Shown: piece by piece, positions 1-11,950 of the stretch | How positions within the stretch are numbered: position 1 is the stretch's first letter | Layout of the letters: every line of letters starts with the position of its first letter | Assembly (NCBI GenBank): GCA_016508695.1 | Contig: VNKQ01000018.1 | Span: 620,001 to 684,000 of the forward strand | DNA length: 64,000 nucleotides | From: Hyphodiscus hymeniophilus | Taxonomy: Eukaryota; Ascomycota; Leotiomycetes; Helotiales; Hyphodiscaceae | Direction: 5' to 3' | Position numbers and translations under genes: made by a program | Notes under the pieces: model-generated | Database searches by the model: none | What the model was told of the DNA's origin: nothing | The model's input: the letters and a program-made list of their open reading frames with translations, nothing else

Positions 1-1207
1 GGCCGCATCAAGATATACGGGGCTACGTGAGGTGGTGGGCGGAGATAATCCCAGGCCTTGTCTTCTGGTGGTCGGTTCAGAGAGGTGAGGATGAGAGCTA
101 CCTCTGTGGCGCCGAACGCGGAACCGAAATGGACTCCTTCGCGGACGAGCAGATCCCCCAGCTCGTCTGGACAGCGGGAGCCGGAGCAGGAGACGACTTT
201 GCATCGTTTCAATACGTCGATACCCTCGCGTTTCTCAGCGAGGAGTTTGAGGACATACGGTACCGTCCAGACGATTTCTGGTCCTTTTCCTCCAATACTC
301 TCAATTCCCTTGACAGCAGCAACAATCGTTTCGTGCGTTTGAGGGATGTGGCCGTTGAAGAGATAAATCGTTTTCTGGGTGTAGATCGCTTGCACGAAGG
401 AGACAAATCCGTGGGCGTGGAAGAGGGGTACACTTTGGAAGGCTGTCAGTTGTTGCGCGGTTCGGAAGGTGCTCAGGAGGCGGGCATTGGTGAAATGAAT
501 TGGTTTCGGGAGACCAGTTGAGCCAGATGAGTGCATCATTATTAACTTCCTAGCTGTCTCTTTGGCCGGATCCACTCCGGCTCGAGAAAAGGGTGCAGCG
601 ATAGTCGGCGTGTCATATTGAGACCGGGTGAGGATGGGCACGAGCTTGAGTGGGAGTTGCGAGGAGGTCTGGGTGGCTATTGAGAGGTGCTGTGTCCCAT
701 ACAAGAAAAGGGTTGCTGGAACATCTTGGAGGAGATTGACAATTGCATTTACGGGGAGGCGGGGAGAGAGGATGAAGGTCGTGTATCCAAGTCTTCCTAG
801 GGCGAAGACGGTGAAGATATAATCCAGGTCGCTAGGTCCATAGATGGCTGCGATGGTGTCTTCATACTATCCCCTCTCATCAGCTCCTGATTCACTTTAT
901 TACGCGCAACTCATCATTCCATCACTTCCTCCCTTCAATCAAGTCAGAAGGAAGCAGAAAGTCTACGCACCACAGCCTCAATGCCCTCCCTCATCAGCGC
1001 ATGCACAGCTCCATCAACAAGATGGTTGAGCTGCACCCCAGTAAACAACTCATAATCATCCACCCCATGCTTTGTCCTCGGATAAGCGATCAATGGACTC
1101 TGATCCTCATCAACTGCACGTTGCAGGAGCACTTCGTCGAACGTCTTGAAGGGTATATCTTTTAGAAGTGGCTTCGCAGCCACCGCTGGAGCTGTTGCGT
1201 CTCCCAT
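1..1207 (-). CDS. NRPS-like adenylate-forming enzyme, N-terminal adenylation domain (partial, runs off left edge)
   Basis: Two exons are visible on the minus strand: 971-1207, and 866 down to the window edge, with an intron at 867-970 (GTGCGT donor, phase 0). The joined frame reads as an AMP-binding domain. It has the N-terminal block YELFTGVQLNHLVDGAV, then AAIYGPSDLDYIF, the phosphate-binding loop MMHSSGSTGLPKP at about 500-540, and the FGATE motif close to the left edge. Such domains activate a carboxylic acid as its acyl-AMP. In fungal NRPS-like proteins they are followed by a carrier domain and a reductase or thioesterase, which here would lie outside the window. The substrate cannot be read. 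An acyl-CoA ligase is less likely because the N-terminal block is typical of NRPS-like proteins. The start ATG at 1207 gives a normal N-terminus. Confidence 0.85.
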
Positions 1208-2660
1208 GTCGTCGGCCTTGCTTCACGTGAGCTCGAACGAGGGCAATTCTTTTTCTCTATTTCTCGGCGAACCAGGGTACTTGTCCGAAATGAAAGGAGG
1301 AAACGAAACCTCAAGACGAAAGAGCTCGTCGCAACTCGCAGCTACTGTAGCAATCTCTGCGTGGATACGACGGCACCGGGGATCTGAACAGCAGACTTCC
1401 ACTTTCCGCCGAGGTCCCAAACCCGCTGGTTTGTCCGCATCGAAACTGTACACGAAGAAGAAAACTTCAATGAAGTAAACCCCCTCCACCCCACTTGCGA
1501 ACATCAGTGGTCCATCATCTATCGGTAACCAATCGAGCGACGGCATGCATGCTGTCTGCCATGCACGCTGCTCAGGAAGGACTCTTCCTCCAATCGTCCC
1601 GGCGATATTAAAAACGGGCGGGATGCTTGTCCCTCGCATCGATTGATGCATGCTGCTCGTTGCGAGTAGACACAAACGTAAGTATGTAAGGGTGTCGTTG
1701 AGACTTGGTTGGGTGGAGAAGGTGAACCCTTGTCAGATACCCCCTGATGGGTGTACGGAGGTAGTTCCAGGGAATGAGGCAGGGGGTGGGACAGAGGGTC
1801 TTGCCGACTTTTTCAGGGGTTTAGCACGCGGATGCTAGCTCGAGCATGCCGGAGTTGTGGCGTTTCGGGGTATTGGTCCCCCGTGGACGCTTACAGGCTA
1901 TGAGGCATGCTGGGCATGATGGCTGATATTGGGATGGGGGGAAGGGGACTGGTGGTTGGGTGATGGGTTTTCCAGGCACAAAAGTGGTATTGCCTCGGGG
2001 TGGTTTGGGATGCTTGAAATTCTGGGACTACTCGCAAATGCCATGCAGCTAATATCGTGCTGTGATAGGAGAAGGTGGGAGCGACCTAGATTGGTGGTTG
2101 ATGGCATGAAGGCAAACCTCCGTTGGTTAAGAAGGAATCAGAATTCAAATGCTTGCTCTGAAACCGGATAAGTGTAGTGGCGTGATAACCGTTGGTGGGG
2201 CAAGGGGGATTTGTTGGTAGATAGATATGAGTGTTCCGGATGTCCACGAAAGTCTTGGGCTCCAAATAAGGAAATGCTTGAGAAAGACAAAACTTCGAAA
2301 GGCAGATATATGATGGTCGATATTACTGGGGAACTCGATACACGAGTCCTTTCTACGGGAGGATCTGGAAATCGTGAGATTTTGGGCACGAACAGACTGT
2401 CGATCTGTCAGATCTGTTGATCCCGTGTAATGTGTTGGTTGCTGAGTACGAGTGCTGATCTTTGCGCTTTTGCGCTTTGAGGGGCTTTCGTCTTATCGTT
2501 ACCAAACTGTGTAGATCACCTTGCCCAATTCTAGCAAGAGGCTTGTAGCATAATCAGGTAAGTCTATTGAAAGCATTAAAAATCTATACCTAAACACCCC
2601 GGCTTCAAAAACATGCCTTCTTTTAATTTATGGTGTACGCAGTGCAAAAGATCGGAGTCA
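1208..2660. other. Intergenic, no recognisable gene
   Basis: This is the upstream side of the adenylating enzyme and the downstream side of the MFS gene. A 150-codon open frame on the minus strand (1223-1675) has no recognisable motif and I do not call it. The rest holds nothing I can name. Confidence 0.5.
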
Positions 2661-4403
2661 TTAGACGGAGACATCAGTCTCAGATCCAGTCTCGACAACC
2701 TTCTCGCCCTCCTCTGTGACGTTCAAACCTCCCACAGTCCACTCGCGAATCTGGTGTCCCTTCCACATCAGAAGGACAATGAACTGGAATGCCAAGATAT
2801 CAAAAAATGCCATCATGCCGAAAACCCATTTGACTGTGACATCTGCCACCCATTCGTTGATGTAGAAAGCGACTGTGAGGCCGAAGATGAGGCGATAGAA
2901 GTTGGACGTAATCGAAGCTTCAGCCGGGTTCTGTGTGAAACACTCACAGATATAGTTGACGGTAATGGGGATCAGGGACAGTGAGCCGAATGTTACAAAC
3001 ACTTCGGACACAGCCAGGACGACCCAGGACTTGTGATACGCCAGAGAGTAGCCCACCAATCCGAGCCCAATGGGGTTGAAGATCATTGCGGGAACCCAGA
3101 GGGCGTGGAGTCTGTACTCGGGCTTCCAGATACCACCATTGCGGGCGCAGATGGCGAGAGGAAGGCGATCGCTGATGAAGTGGCCATATACCAAGGCGAA
3201 ACCAATTCCAATCCAGTGAACGAAGGAAACTAGAAGATGATTTGTTAGGCCCATGATTGTGGCGTTCACAAGAACAGCACTTACAGCAAGCATTCTGGAA
3301 TGTATCGAACCCGTAACCGCCAATTTTCTCAGGCTTTTGAAGGAAGACCGGCGTCAATGCATTCATTGCGATGTAGAAACCAAATGAGATGAGGGTGAAG
3401 ACACTCATAATCAACGTCACCGGTGAGACTGCGATGAGGAATGGAATAGCCGCAATTCGTCCCTGAATCATTGTCAATAACAGACAGTGGTAACCAGTTG
3501 ACCAAGACTTACAGTTTGACGAGCACTAGTCTTGGGCGTGACTCTTGAACCCGGAAGGAAGGTGGCCATTCTATTTGCCAGAAAGCTATCAGGAGCAGCT
3601 GGGTTTTCGGCTCCAGATTCACGGTACCAGGAAGTCTCGTGCATGAACAAGAAACAGAGTATGATGGTGAACCCCAAAAGCCCGACAGTCCACCAGAATT
3701 CCAAAGTCCATGATCTGTTTGATGAAATGAAAGCTGAAAGAGTTGGTCCAGCCACACTTCCAAAGTTCAAGCACCAATGAAAGGCTGTGAATGCTCTTCC
3801 TCTTTGATGTAAGAAGAAGAGATCAACCAGAATTCGAGGGCCAAGAACACCGGTGACACCTCCAAAGAACCCGGAGAAGAATCGAGAGACGATGAAGGAG
3901 TTGAAGTCGCTGCGGTGGATCATCTCAGCGGCCCAAATTTGCGTCAATAGACAGGCAATCAACGTCCAGAAGATGACTGAGCTACGGCCGAGTTTGAATG
4001 AAACTGGGGCGAAGAAGAATCCTCCACTGGCCAAACCGGCGGACGCAGCTGAGTTCTGCCATGCTATGTGAACTGTCGACTGCTTGTAGAGGGCAGCTTG
4101 TGCTTTGAGGTTCAGTTGTCCTGCTAGCGGAGCAACGAAGCCACAGAATACAGCGAAGCAAAGCACGGCAACGATCCCAATCTTCTTTGGCATAGACCAG
4201 TTCTACCCCAATGGTTAGTGTCGGCATCAACAAGCGGTTTGGACATCTTCGAAACATACCAATGGATCTCGAGGGTCGTCGCTCGGACGAGGAATTAGTG
4301 TCACCCCATGATGAGTCTTGAGATCCGGACTGTTTTTGCCAGAGTGTTTGTCATCCATCGTCTCAATCACCGGGGAAGCGGGTATTGGTTTTGCCTCTTC
4401 CAT
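2661..4403 (-). CDS. MFS transporter, 12-helix drug:H+ antiporter type
   Basis: Four exons (4260-4403, 3513-4202, 3285-3462, 2661-3229) with three introns of 50-57 nt join in phase to about 526 residues, the normal size for a fungal 12-helix major facilitator. The cytoplasmic N-terminus ends in the DPLNWSMPKK block that precedes helix 1 in fungal HOL1/DHA1-like carriers. The N-half motif RFFSGFFGGVTGVLGPRIL and C-half helices such as GLGLVGYSLAY follow, with the central loop around the second intron. It should sit in the plasma membrane and export or import a small molecule by proton coupling. The substrate is unknown. The neighbouring NRPS-like gene could suggest a metabolite cluster, but 1.4 kb separates them and no further cluster gene is visible. 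Confidence 0.9.
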
Positions 4404-7037
4404 ATTGGATCTGCAGTGTGCGTGATGAGCTAATCGTAAAGGAATGTTGAGAGTCTTCGAGGTAGAGAGCTGGGGACCCGATCCTTTGAAGGTCTGAGAG
4501 AGCGTGTTTAAAGTAAAGAAGGAAAGCAATCAAACTTTGCAGCTTCCAGAATTCCAAAGATATGCAATGCACGCGTGGATGAATGCCCGTTTAAGTCTTC
4601 TTAGACCGAGGAAGTTCGTGGAACAATCGGTGCCCGGCACCGAAAGTTCAATATTATTGGCGGAACTCTACCGGTCTGGCCATTGATTATACTGGGATTT
4701 TATTGATTCTGACACGCCATGGTTCTCCGAAAACGTGAGAGTTATCTCCCTGTAGAATTCCCACGAGCAGTTGCGACTGGACCGTTGACCCAGGGGCCTG
4801 AAGCGACATGTTTCTCGCCCTTGTCGATCTTCGATGGCCACTTGGAGATAGCTGCGGCCGACATGTAGGTTGTACAGTAGCCGACCATGCAGCACTAGCA
4901 TGTATCTCAAATTCAGCAGTCAGAACTCTCATTCTAGTTAGGAGCGGCTGCACAATGTCTCAAGGATCGGGGGAGGGTTTGTGAATCTTTTCAAGCGCAC
5001 CATCCTAGCACCGTCGTCAAATAGACTAGGTAGTGACGGAAGCCTCTTTCCTTGGACGTGGGCATTGGGCTGGTGATAGGCTTGGGCAGGTTGTACTTGT
5101 ACCCATAGCGGCTTGATTATCTCTGTGCGAACCGGCGAGGGGGTGAGAACCTAAAAGTGGTCTTTGGAATGGCGGTGGGTCCTGTGAAGGTCCGAGAAGA
5201 ACAGACATTTGCTCGTCTGCTTAGATCTTCACGGTCCGGCAGCGCTGCGGTTGAGGCGTCTCCTTTAAAGTATTCGGGCTGGGCGGGGAAGAGAGGCATG
5301 TTTCGTATGAGGGGAATCAGAGAAAGACTACTCTCCAATTGAACCGTTGCATGGGCACTTGGGCACCTCTCTCTGAAGCCTGTCAGCTTTTTCGAGCCAG
5401 CGAGAGTGATTCCATCTTTAGAAACCGAAGAGATTTCAGCATAATCGAGCCGATTGATCGTCCATGACGGTAGGGCGGATCCCGTACATCCTGGGTCTTT
5501 TCGTAGTCTCAGTCTCAGGGGTAGGATTCTCTGCCGGCCCACGCTTCTTTGCAAGGGACCAAACAAGCGAGGTTTAGCGACGACCTCCTGCACCAGCTGT
5601 ATGTACGTACCTTACCTTCGATGCGTCCATACTCCATAATAGACTCTGCGAAAACCAGCTCAAAGAATCTCCGTGCCGACGTCCCAATTAGGCTCCTTGT
5701 GTTCACGCTCGCTACGGATACTGAGTATCGGCAGCCAGAGACAGCCAGCCGATTGTAGACGAAGCGAATGAGAAGACCTGCATTGCTGCGGCGCAGTTGC
5801 TTACTGGTCACCCAGTATTTGGATTCCAGATGCTGTGCAACCGGTTCAGTAAGCTTTAGGCAGTGCGATATTGCTCGAAGAGAGAGTGATCGATTCCGTG
5901 CCTTTGGAAGTTCTCAGGAAAATCATGAACGTTGACTGCTGAATGGCCAATGCCATGCAAAAACCGCATTGTTGTCGATCCTTTCCTTTGTTTTCATCTT
6001 AGCCAAACGAGAGCTCGCTCCGTGGCTTGAAACTACGAGACGCACCCATTCGGGGCATTCTTTGGCATGGCATGTGGGCCTTGAGTATGTTGGTTACCCC
6101 TCGCAAGCTCGTCTTGGGTTGCTTAGCTGAGTTAGCTCTTGCTTGATCTGATGTCCAGTGTACGTACTTTCGTACCCAATCGTCGTTTCGAACATTGGAC
6201 TGACCCCCCAAGTTCCGCACGACACTGAGGCAATAACTCATTCCCCTCATCATGCATGCTGATACCTATTCCGTTTCTCTCCTAGAGTGACGAGTACGGA
6301 ATCCATGCGACAGCTCCAACCACTCAATATTGGTGTGAGATTGATCCATTAGTGGGCCCTCCGGACCAACTACTGCGTTATGAATCCATGATTTATCTAT
6401 CTGAGATTCCCAGAGTGGAACCTGCAGTGCGGTCTTTCCAGTTCCGTGGCACTGCGACCATCCCTAGCGACCACACTCCCCCCTTACTTGGGCCTTTGCA
6501 AATCCCAAAACTCATTCTGGCGGATCGCGGGGCGTGGCCCAAGCTGGTAGCTTAAGCGGGATGCACAGGATTTCACCCATGAGGTTGCTTAATGCCTGCC
6601 ATCCAGGTACGGGTACGGCGTACTCAGATAAGTGTCCTCGTTCAGTCATGATCCTCGTCTAGAGCTTACCCGAAGACGATCCCTTCTTCCTAGGAGTTGG
6701 TATCCGTGATCCTAGAGGTTTCCATCCGGGAAGGTGTGATCCCAAAATCTTCGAAGCTCTTAATTGGCACATGTTCTAGCAGCGCGATCAATCCTTCCAT
6801 CTTGTGGGACCATAAAGGAAAACGACCTGACGATCTCTGCTGCATTGTCACGACAAGCGTGGCATAGGCCCGATCTCTGAGCATCTTTTTATCTTTGGTT
6901 ACATGTGTCGATATAGATTGCTGATCTTACCCTTATATTTTGAACTTCCCCCAGTTTTCGATCGATTGACTCTCGGGCTCGCGCAATTTTAGCACTACAA
7001 CCTTTGGCATCGTGCTTGGACAGTGGCCATCAAAGCT
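4404..7037. other. Intergenic, 2.6 kb without a recognisable gene
   Basis: Only short open frames with no motif or splice logic are present. The longest, 158 codons on the minus strand at 5117-5593, has no recognisable domain. The right part includes the promoter of the SAT4-like gene at 7038. I see no transposon ends or repeats. Confidence 0.5.
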
Positions 7038-8348
7038 ATGGCGGTATCATTGGAATCAAACCAGGTCGATTACAACAAAAGAGTCGTCCTGGCTTCGACT
7101 ATCATTGTATTGATCTTTTCCAATGGATCCTATATTCTGCGACTGATGGCAAGGAGAATACAAAATCAGAGACTCCAACTCGATGATTACCTGATGGGAG
7201 CGGCCCTGCCTTTTAGCTATATTCCCGCTGTGTGTCTCCTCTATGGCTTGACCGTTGGCCTCGGAGAGCATGTCAAGGACGTCTCGAAACCAGACTTGCT
7301 GAAATTTAACATTGTGAGTTCGGTCAACTTCAAATTGGACAGAACGCTGGTTGACCTCTATCCAGTCTCTTTTCATTCTCCAACGAGGAAACCCTCCATG
7401 TCTCCTATGCGTCAAATCATCCATTCTCGTCCTTTACTGTCGTCTCTTCAGAACGCAGACTTTCAAGCGCGTCGCACTAGGGGTCTGGCTGTTCACCGCT
7501 GGGTGGGCGATCAGTGCATTTATCAGCAACTTGCTACAATGCACTCCGGTATCTTTCTTCTGGAATAAGGATCAACCGGGGCATTGCATTCCAAACGCAT
7601 TAATTACCATTGGCATGACGAATGGTGTACTTTCGTTCGTTGGAGACCTGGTTATCTTGTGCATGCCAATTCCTATGGTCTGGAAGCTCCAAATCGACAA
7701 GAGACGCAAGATCGTCTTGACTGCAATGTTTTTGCTGGGAGGCTTGTATGAGCGCACTCCCACTTTGAAAGTCGTTAACTGACACTCCGCAGTGTCTGCT
7801 TGACCAGTATTCTTCGCTTTATCGCACTTGCACAAATCAACGTAAAAGACATTACTTGTCAGTATTTCACTATTTTGTGCTTGCACCGCTAACAAATCCC
7901 AGTCACCCAAGTCGCACCCGGTATTTGGACCTATATCGAACTCGGTATCGGCATCACATCAGGAAACCTCCCTCTCCTCCGCCCTCTCTTCGGCCGCTGG
8001 ATCGGCATCGGCTCCAAGAACGCCTCTCAGCCAACGTACGGGAACGGTTCCAAGCCACTTTCCTACCCACTATCCCGAGTGACAGCTACTGGCACCGGAA
8101 ACAGAGATGGGTTCGCAAGAATGGACAGGAGCGCAACTGACGTGGATGGAGATAGTCTTGGCAGCGAAGTGGAACTGAACAATTCGAAAGCAGAGAGGGG
8201 AACGTCAGATTGGACGGGAGAGGGTATTCAAGTGAAGACTGATGTGGATTTGAAAATAGAGGAGATCAGACATGGTATCGAGACTGAGGTTCGGAGAACT
8301 CAGGAGAGGACGCCTGGATCAGGGTTGCGCTCAAATCCACCACGGTGA
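7038..8348 (+). CDS. SAT4/rhodopsin-like (Pth11-type) integral membrane protein
   Basis: Exons 7038-7313, 7366-7745, 7793-7857 and 7903-8348 join in phase to about 388 residues. The first helices follow the N-terminal DYNKRVVLASTIIV. A LDDYLMG block follows the second helix region. CVKSSILVLYCRLF matches the family signature of a Lys before a Tyr-x-Arg, and the last helix ends in GNLPLLRPLFGRW. This architecture (seven helices, then a polar C-terminal tail of about 110 residues) is the fungal SAT4 family, which includes Pth11-like putative G-protein-coupled receptors. A role in sensing surfaces or small molecules is family knowledge, not visible here. The N-terminus lacks a CFEM domain. The second exon's start (acceptor at 7364-7365) is the least certain boundary. 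The preceding in-frame GTG is not used as start. Confidence 0.85.
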
Positions 8349-11089
8349 AAATTTTAGACTATGCTGGCTGGTACCTGTAGCATGACTGTACATAGAAGGC
8401 TCCCTGTAAATATAGACGTGTATTGATTGATGGCTTTTGATATTCCACCCGTTTCTGGTTCATGGCAGTATCGCAGTATAGACACTGTTCACATCATGTG
8501 ATGCGGATACCTCCAACTCTTTGCGAACACTCGTTTGAGCGAACGTTCCAATGCACAATAGCAGGTGCTTCTCGAACGTCTACTCGTGTGATTAGGATTC
8601 AGGAGCCCTGTCGCGGTATGTGGGTAAGCCGCCCGAGACACTTTCGTCCCTGTATTAGTTGACATCAACTATCAACCGGCATGTGAACCCTCATCCAAAA
8701 CGGCCACTATCTTCTTTTAAGAATCCGATTCCACAGCCCCACGCCACCGCGTGGCAGTTCTCGAACGCCGTTACCAAAGCTACGAATATCCTGGTCAAAA
8801 GCTCACGGAACGTGGCAGGACAGTGTTGCATTGGACAACGTCTCGTCCTTCCCTGCGTGTGTAACCGACATGTGTGAGTGCCACAGGCTTGCAGGAGACA
8901 GGCTTCGGCAGACCCGGTTCAGGAGGCACAGGGAGCCATGTCGCCGTTACAACGGTGCCGAGTCCCTCCGCATTGAAAGGGTAGCGTGTCTAGGCCCTGA
9001 GAGTAGAAATCGTGGAGGTGGGTGGTCTGACATGCACTTGCAGTACAGGGGAAAATACATATCAATTGAGTTAATTTGGTAGCCAATACTACGTACCCGC
9101 AGGACTCCTGGACTTCTTCGCTTGCAGTCTCGAAAAAGAAGTAGAATGTAAGTTGAGACCGAATTCCATAAACGAATAATCGAAAGAACACTCAGACCAA
9201 GTTCAATATTCAATATTTCGGTTGGAATTCCCTTCCACTTCTCGAATCATTCGTGAAGTCTGGACTCTAGACTCGTCAAGATAGCAATCTCAAATACACT
9301 CGTACTTCGGTTCTAAAACTGCATCTTCGAGACTAGTAGATTCCTAGAGGAAATGGGAGGAGAACCTAGGCCATGCGTAGAGTATCACAGTCGCATCGCC
9401 GACCTGGACAGAGAAACCCAGCATGATCCGAGTAACCATCCATCTCGGCTCTCGGGAAACAAAAAGATATAAACGGAAATATTGACAGTTCAAAGCACAA
9501 ATCCGCCTTGCGGGACATTTGTGTGAATAGGGGTTGCAATCTCGGTAGGATGGTAGGAAGTTATTTCGATACCTTTGGACTTCACAATTGTGCTACCACT
9601 TTCCACCAAGATTAATTGATGAGCAGGTGAAAAGCTCAACGTAGACCCTGTGGAGGGTGACAGGTTCGCTCTGCGGAGATGGACTGTACCGATAAAGCAT
9701 CACCTTTTCGACGACACTGATTCTTTATCCAGTCAGAAGCAGGGTTAGCAAGGAAATCGAATCCACGATCATAACGATGTCCGGAGGTCGGCTGGTTCTC
9801 AAACTGGTGCTCCAGCACTTATGTTTTGTCTTGTCACTCCTCACGCCACTCGAGTAGCAACGACAATTCGCAAGAACTGATCAATCACAGCTTTATTCGC
9901 GAAGAACACACATGCGAGTTTGGCTCTAACGACCAGAGATGTAGAACCCGAGTCACCTTCCCAGATTGCAGCATGGCGAAGATCTTGTATCTAGAGTCTG
10001 TAGTATCAAGAACAAGCGCTCTGATCAGAACCTCCAAGGTTCCAGCTTTCATGAACAGAGCCCTGTCTGCTGCAATCACGAACCGGAAAGCTTCGAGTTC
10101 GATATCAAGGCCATGAAACAACATTTACTCATTGACTCGCAGCATCATGGTCCATGTAAGAGTCTAAGAGATCCTTCGCCACAGCAACTAATTGGGTCTC
10201 GACTCTCGGGCGTCAACGACCTAAAGTAGACAGATCAAAACAAACCGAACAACGGCTAGTCGACTCTGTTCATTTCCGGGTAGATCTCCCACAACAGCAA
10301 GCGTTGGTTGATCTTTCATTAACACTTGCCTGATCGATGCAAACTCCACGTAATCACACAAGAGTGAGTGAGTTCACACCAGTGAATGCGAGTACCGCCG
10401 GGCAGATCCTCGGGCAGATCCTCGGCCTCAGATGAGCCCTAATTAAGTCTCGCCGACATCACTGTGATTCAACAACATTTGCATTCCCAGTGCTCTACCA
10501 TGTCGCGTCTCAGGACCTTTGCCGAGACGGTGAGTATGCATATCGATGGCCTTATGAAGATTCGTAGTGTTCGATTGACATTTATGCGAGGACTTCATAT
10601 CACTTGACTCACTCAGCCTGGGGGGAACATAAGCGCATCTGCCTTACTCACCTCTGATAGAACAGTCATTTGAGTGCTGATCTAATTCGTATGCGATATG
10701 GCCCTGTAGATATCAACCGCCTCGTCTGCGCCTAGGGTCACTACCGTATCCTATTCAATGCCTGACGGTCAACTGTCTTCTCCTGTTGTGTTGAATATCA
10801 GTATCTACGCACCTTGAGCGAATTTCAAAAAGTTTAGAAAATCCACAGTACTTATGATAACTCCATTTCTCTATTTAGCTCATAAAGTTGAAAATTCACC
10901 AGAGGAACTTGGTTGACAGAACATAGTTTACGATACCTGTAGACACAGTCACAAGGCTTTAGATCACATGATGAACAATGTTGCATTGTTGACCAAAGTA
11001 TTTGATGACTCTCACTGAAATTTTACAGTGGTACACCCGGCCATTGTTTCGCTATATGTATCATCAAATGTACAATCGAGAGGTAGCTG
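8349..11089. other. Intergenic, 2.7 kb without a recognisable gene
   Basis: There are no coding motifs. A 12-bp tandem duplication (unit GGGCAGATCCTC, two copies) lies near 10400. The part from about 10800 to 11060 is AT-rich and forms the downstream side of the WD40 locus. An ATG followed by a GTGAGT donor at 10500 was considered, but no continuing exon was found. Confidence 0.45.
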
Positions 11090-11950
11090 TTAGCTGCGGT
11101 GTCCTGCTACAATATGCCGGAGTCGAGCGACAAGGCCACTGACCAGACCTTGTTCTTTTATCCCATTGACCGGACCTTGTTCCATTACATCTCGAGGCGT
11201 GGCCGAACCCCAGAGCTTCACTGTATTACGAGACGCGGACGCCGATGCTAGCAACCGCGAGTCGGGTGAGAAGGCCACTGAGCAGACATAGTCATGCCCC
11301 TGGAGTATCTCTTGTACGCTCGCACCGGTGGAAGCGTCCCAGAACCGTACTATCTTTTCGCATGATGCCGACGCCAGTAGCCTCGAGTCGGGCGAGAATG
11401 CCACTGAACGGGCCCCATACTTGAACCCCTCAAGCGTTAGGTGGGACGCACCAGTAGCCGCATCCCAGAGCCGCACTGTCTTATCGTAGGAAGCCGAAGC
11501 CAACAGCCTTGAGTCCGGCGAGAATGCCACAGATCGGACTGAGTGGCTATACCCCTCGAGCACTATCTTTAGCACACCGGTAGCCGCGTCCCAGAGCCGC
11601 ACTGTCTTATCAATGGACGCCGACGCCAGCAGCCTTGAATCAGGTGAGAAGGCCACAACTGTGACCAGATCGCTGTGCCCATGGAGCGTCAGCTGTAGCG
11701 CACCGGTAGCCACGTCCCAGAGCCATACTACCTTTAGGTCTGATGCCGATGCCAGTATTCTTGAGTCAGGGGAGAAGGCCACTGACACAAGCCCATCGAG
11801 CATACGCTGCAGCGCACCCGTAGCCGTGTCCCAGAGCATCGTCTCATCGTATGATGCCGACGCAAGAAGCCTCGAGTCGGGCGAGAATGCCACACAGCTA
11901 ACCCAACTACTATGCCCCTTAAGTATCTGCTGTAGTGCACCAGTTGCCAT
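11090..11950 (-). pseudogene. WD40-repeat segment of a HET/NLR-type gene, separated from its HET domain by a frame break
   Basis: One open frame on the minus strand encodes about six WD40 repeats of roughly 42 residues with near-identical cores (VAFSPDSRLLASAS, TVRLWDAATG), then a short tail. Tryptophans of the WD dipeptide fall at residues 40, 78, 120, 162, 204 and 247. This highly alike repeat type is typical of the C-terminal sensor of HET-NACHT-WD40 incompatibility proteins (het-d/het-e/het-r family). Repeats 1 and 2 are each short by a few residues. The frame begins at ATATGGCAACTGG-like sequence inside what should be a preceding repeat, so the ATG at 11950 is a repeat-internal Met and not a true start. 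It overlaps the last 32 bp of the HET frame and is shifted relative to it. No NACHT sequence lies between. Confidence 0.75.
11210..11950 (-). repeat. Array of six ~126-bp WD40-coding repeats
   Basis: Units of about 126 bp (42 codons) repeat with strong similarity at DNA level: blocks such as gatgccgacgccag and gagtcgggcgagaatgccac recur once per unit. Unit 1 lacks two codons and unit 2 about four. High DNA identity between units, rather than only protein similarity, fits concerted evolution of NLR repeat arrays. Confidence 0.8.

Noticed and set aside
1223..1675. 150-codon open frame on the minus strand
   Set aside because: No motif, no splice context and unremarkable composition; it could easily be open by chance.
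5117..5593. 158-codon open frame on the minus strand
   Set aside because: No recognisable domain and no neighbouring exons; other frames here are equally open.
10500..10560. ATG with nine codons followed by GTGAGT, looking like a first exon
   Set aside because: No downstream exon could be found before the WD40 locus.
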